From Sagittula stellata E-37 (GTDB lineage: Bacteria > Pseudomonadota > Alphaproteobacteria > Rhodobacterales > Rhodobacteraceae), in the NCBI RefSeq assembly GCF_039724765.1, contig NZ_CP155729.1:1869501-1933500 (forward strand): a DNA stretch of 64,000 nt, read 5' to 3'. Each line of letters starts with the position of its first letter. Positions within the stretch are counted from its first letter, which is position 1. The notes below the pieces were generated by a model. That model made no database searches. It worked only from the letters and a program-made list of their open reading frames with translations, and was not told where the DNA came from. Below, in pieces: positions 63,543 through 64,000 of this stretch. The position numbers and the translations under genes were made by a program.

Positions 63543-64000
63543 ATGGCCGCAGACACCACCGCAGCAGACACCACCGCAAAGGAGATTGCCCGCGAGGAAC
63601 GCCGCTCCGGCATGCGCACGATCCGCCGCGTTGGCCCTTACCTTTGGCCGGAAGGTCAGGACTGGGTGAAGCGCCGCGTGGTGATCTCCATGATTTTCCT
63701 GCTGGTGTCCAAGCTTATCGCGGTGGGCACGCCGATCCTTTACAAGCAGGCGGTGGACGCGCTCGACGGCAAGGTCTCGGACCTTGCACTGGGGGCGGTG
63801 GGCCTGACGGTCGCCTACGGTCTGGCGCGCTTGATGTCGGTGGGTTTCCAACAGTTGCGCGACGGCGTGTTCGCACGCGTCGGGCAGCGGGCCCTGCGGG
63901 CGCTGGCGCTCGAAACCTTCGAACACATCCACCGTCTGAGCCTGCGCTACCACATCACCCGAAAGACCGGGGGGCTGTCCCGCATCATCGAGCGTGGGGT
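63543..64000 (+). CDS. ABC exporter, Atm1/heavy-metal type, N-terminal part
   Basis: The first 152 codons of an ABC transporter cut by the window edge. After a Thr/Ala-rich start comes RRVGPYLWPEGQDWVKRRV, then membrane helices and KQAVDALDG and RVGQRALRALALETFEHIH, matching the Atm1/HMT1 group that exports glutathione-linked iron-sulphur or metal compounds. The C-terminal ATPase is not seen, so the assignment rests on the first transmembrane part. AGGAGCG precedes ATG, 139 bases after the LysM gene. Confidence 0.8.
   Translation, partial: MAADTTAADTTAKEIAREERRSGMRTIRRVGPYLWPEGQDWVKRRVVISMIFLLVSKLIAVGTPILYKQAVDALDGKVSDLALGAVGLTVAYGLARLMSVGFQQLRDGVFARVGQRALRALALETFEHIHRLSLRYHITRKTGGLSRIIERG

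Overview
The window is GC-rich, densely coding and read in both directions. Its gene content points to an alphaproteobacterium of the Roseobacter/Rhodobacteraceae type: a smoEFGK-smoS-mtlK polyol operon, soxB-D-A-G sarcosine oxidase, two TRAP transporters, ArsJ-type arsenic detoxification, a DUF4212/SSS acetate permease and CcmI. I cannot name a genus. There are no rRNA or tRNA genes, CRISPR array or prophage; the only mobile element is one IS5-family insertion.

Layout. 1-268: 3' end of a fatty-acid beta-oxidation multienzyme. 508-9522 (minus): an acetate block, acs-adk-DUF4212-SSS permease, then a cNMP/CBS/nucleotidyltransferase protein, a membrane protein and a membrane-bound DEDDh exonuclease. 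9965-13130: TRAP operon 1. 13165-14003: IS5-family element. 14136-15092 (minus): zinc metallopeptidase. 15275-18548: arsenic operon (ArsR-ArsC fusion, GAPDH, ArsJ). 19263-25897: homogentisate (tyrosine/phenylacetate) catabolism with hmgA, fahA, a VOC protein, an MBL hydrolase, a DinB protein, an FAD monooxygenase and DUF2783. 26330-28489: UspA and a BCCT betaine-type transporter. 28555-37837: uronate utilisation (SDR, GntR, uxaC, TRAP operon 2, KdgF-like cupin, kduI, kduD, uxuB-like). 38092-39024: pirin. 39233-48153: LacI regulator, mannitol/sorbitol ABC transporter, smoS, mtlK, ackA. 48297-49316: dusA. 49552-50835: RTX-repeat protein. 50842-52796 (minus): ccmI-ruvX-DUF1289. 52965-58723: sarcosine oxidase. 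58786-64000: a secreted hypothetical protein, Fe-SOD, RarD, LOG, a LysM protein and the start of an Atm1-like ABC exporter.

How the parts fit. Most of the window is nutrient capture: acetate, uronates, polyols, aromatic amino-acid breakdown products and methylated amines. Each pathway sits with its own transporter or regulator. Stem-loops lie between the binding-protein gene and the membrane genes in three transport operons, and plausible operators precede the arsR, hmgA, uxaC, lacI, smoE and soxB units.

The most interesting points are: (i) the nucleotidyltransferase plus DEDDh exonuclease pair tied to the acetate permease; (ii) a DinB-fold protein in a homogentisate operon that lacks a recognisable maleylacetoacetate isomerase; (iii) acs directly coupled to adk; (iv) an MBL hydrolase with an altered metal motif; (v) a single-pass membrane protein plus terminator inside the sarcosine oxidase locus. 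All functions are read from sequence motifs and gene context; no database search was run.
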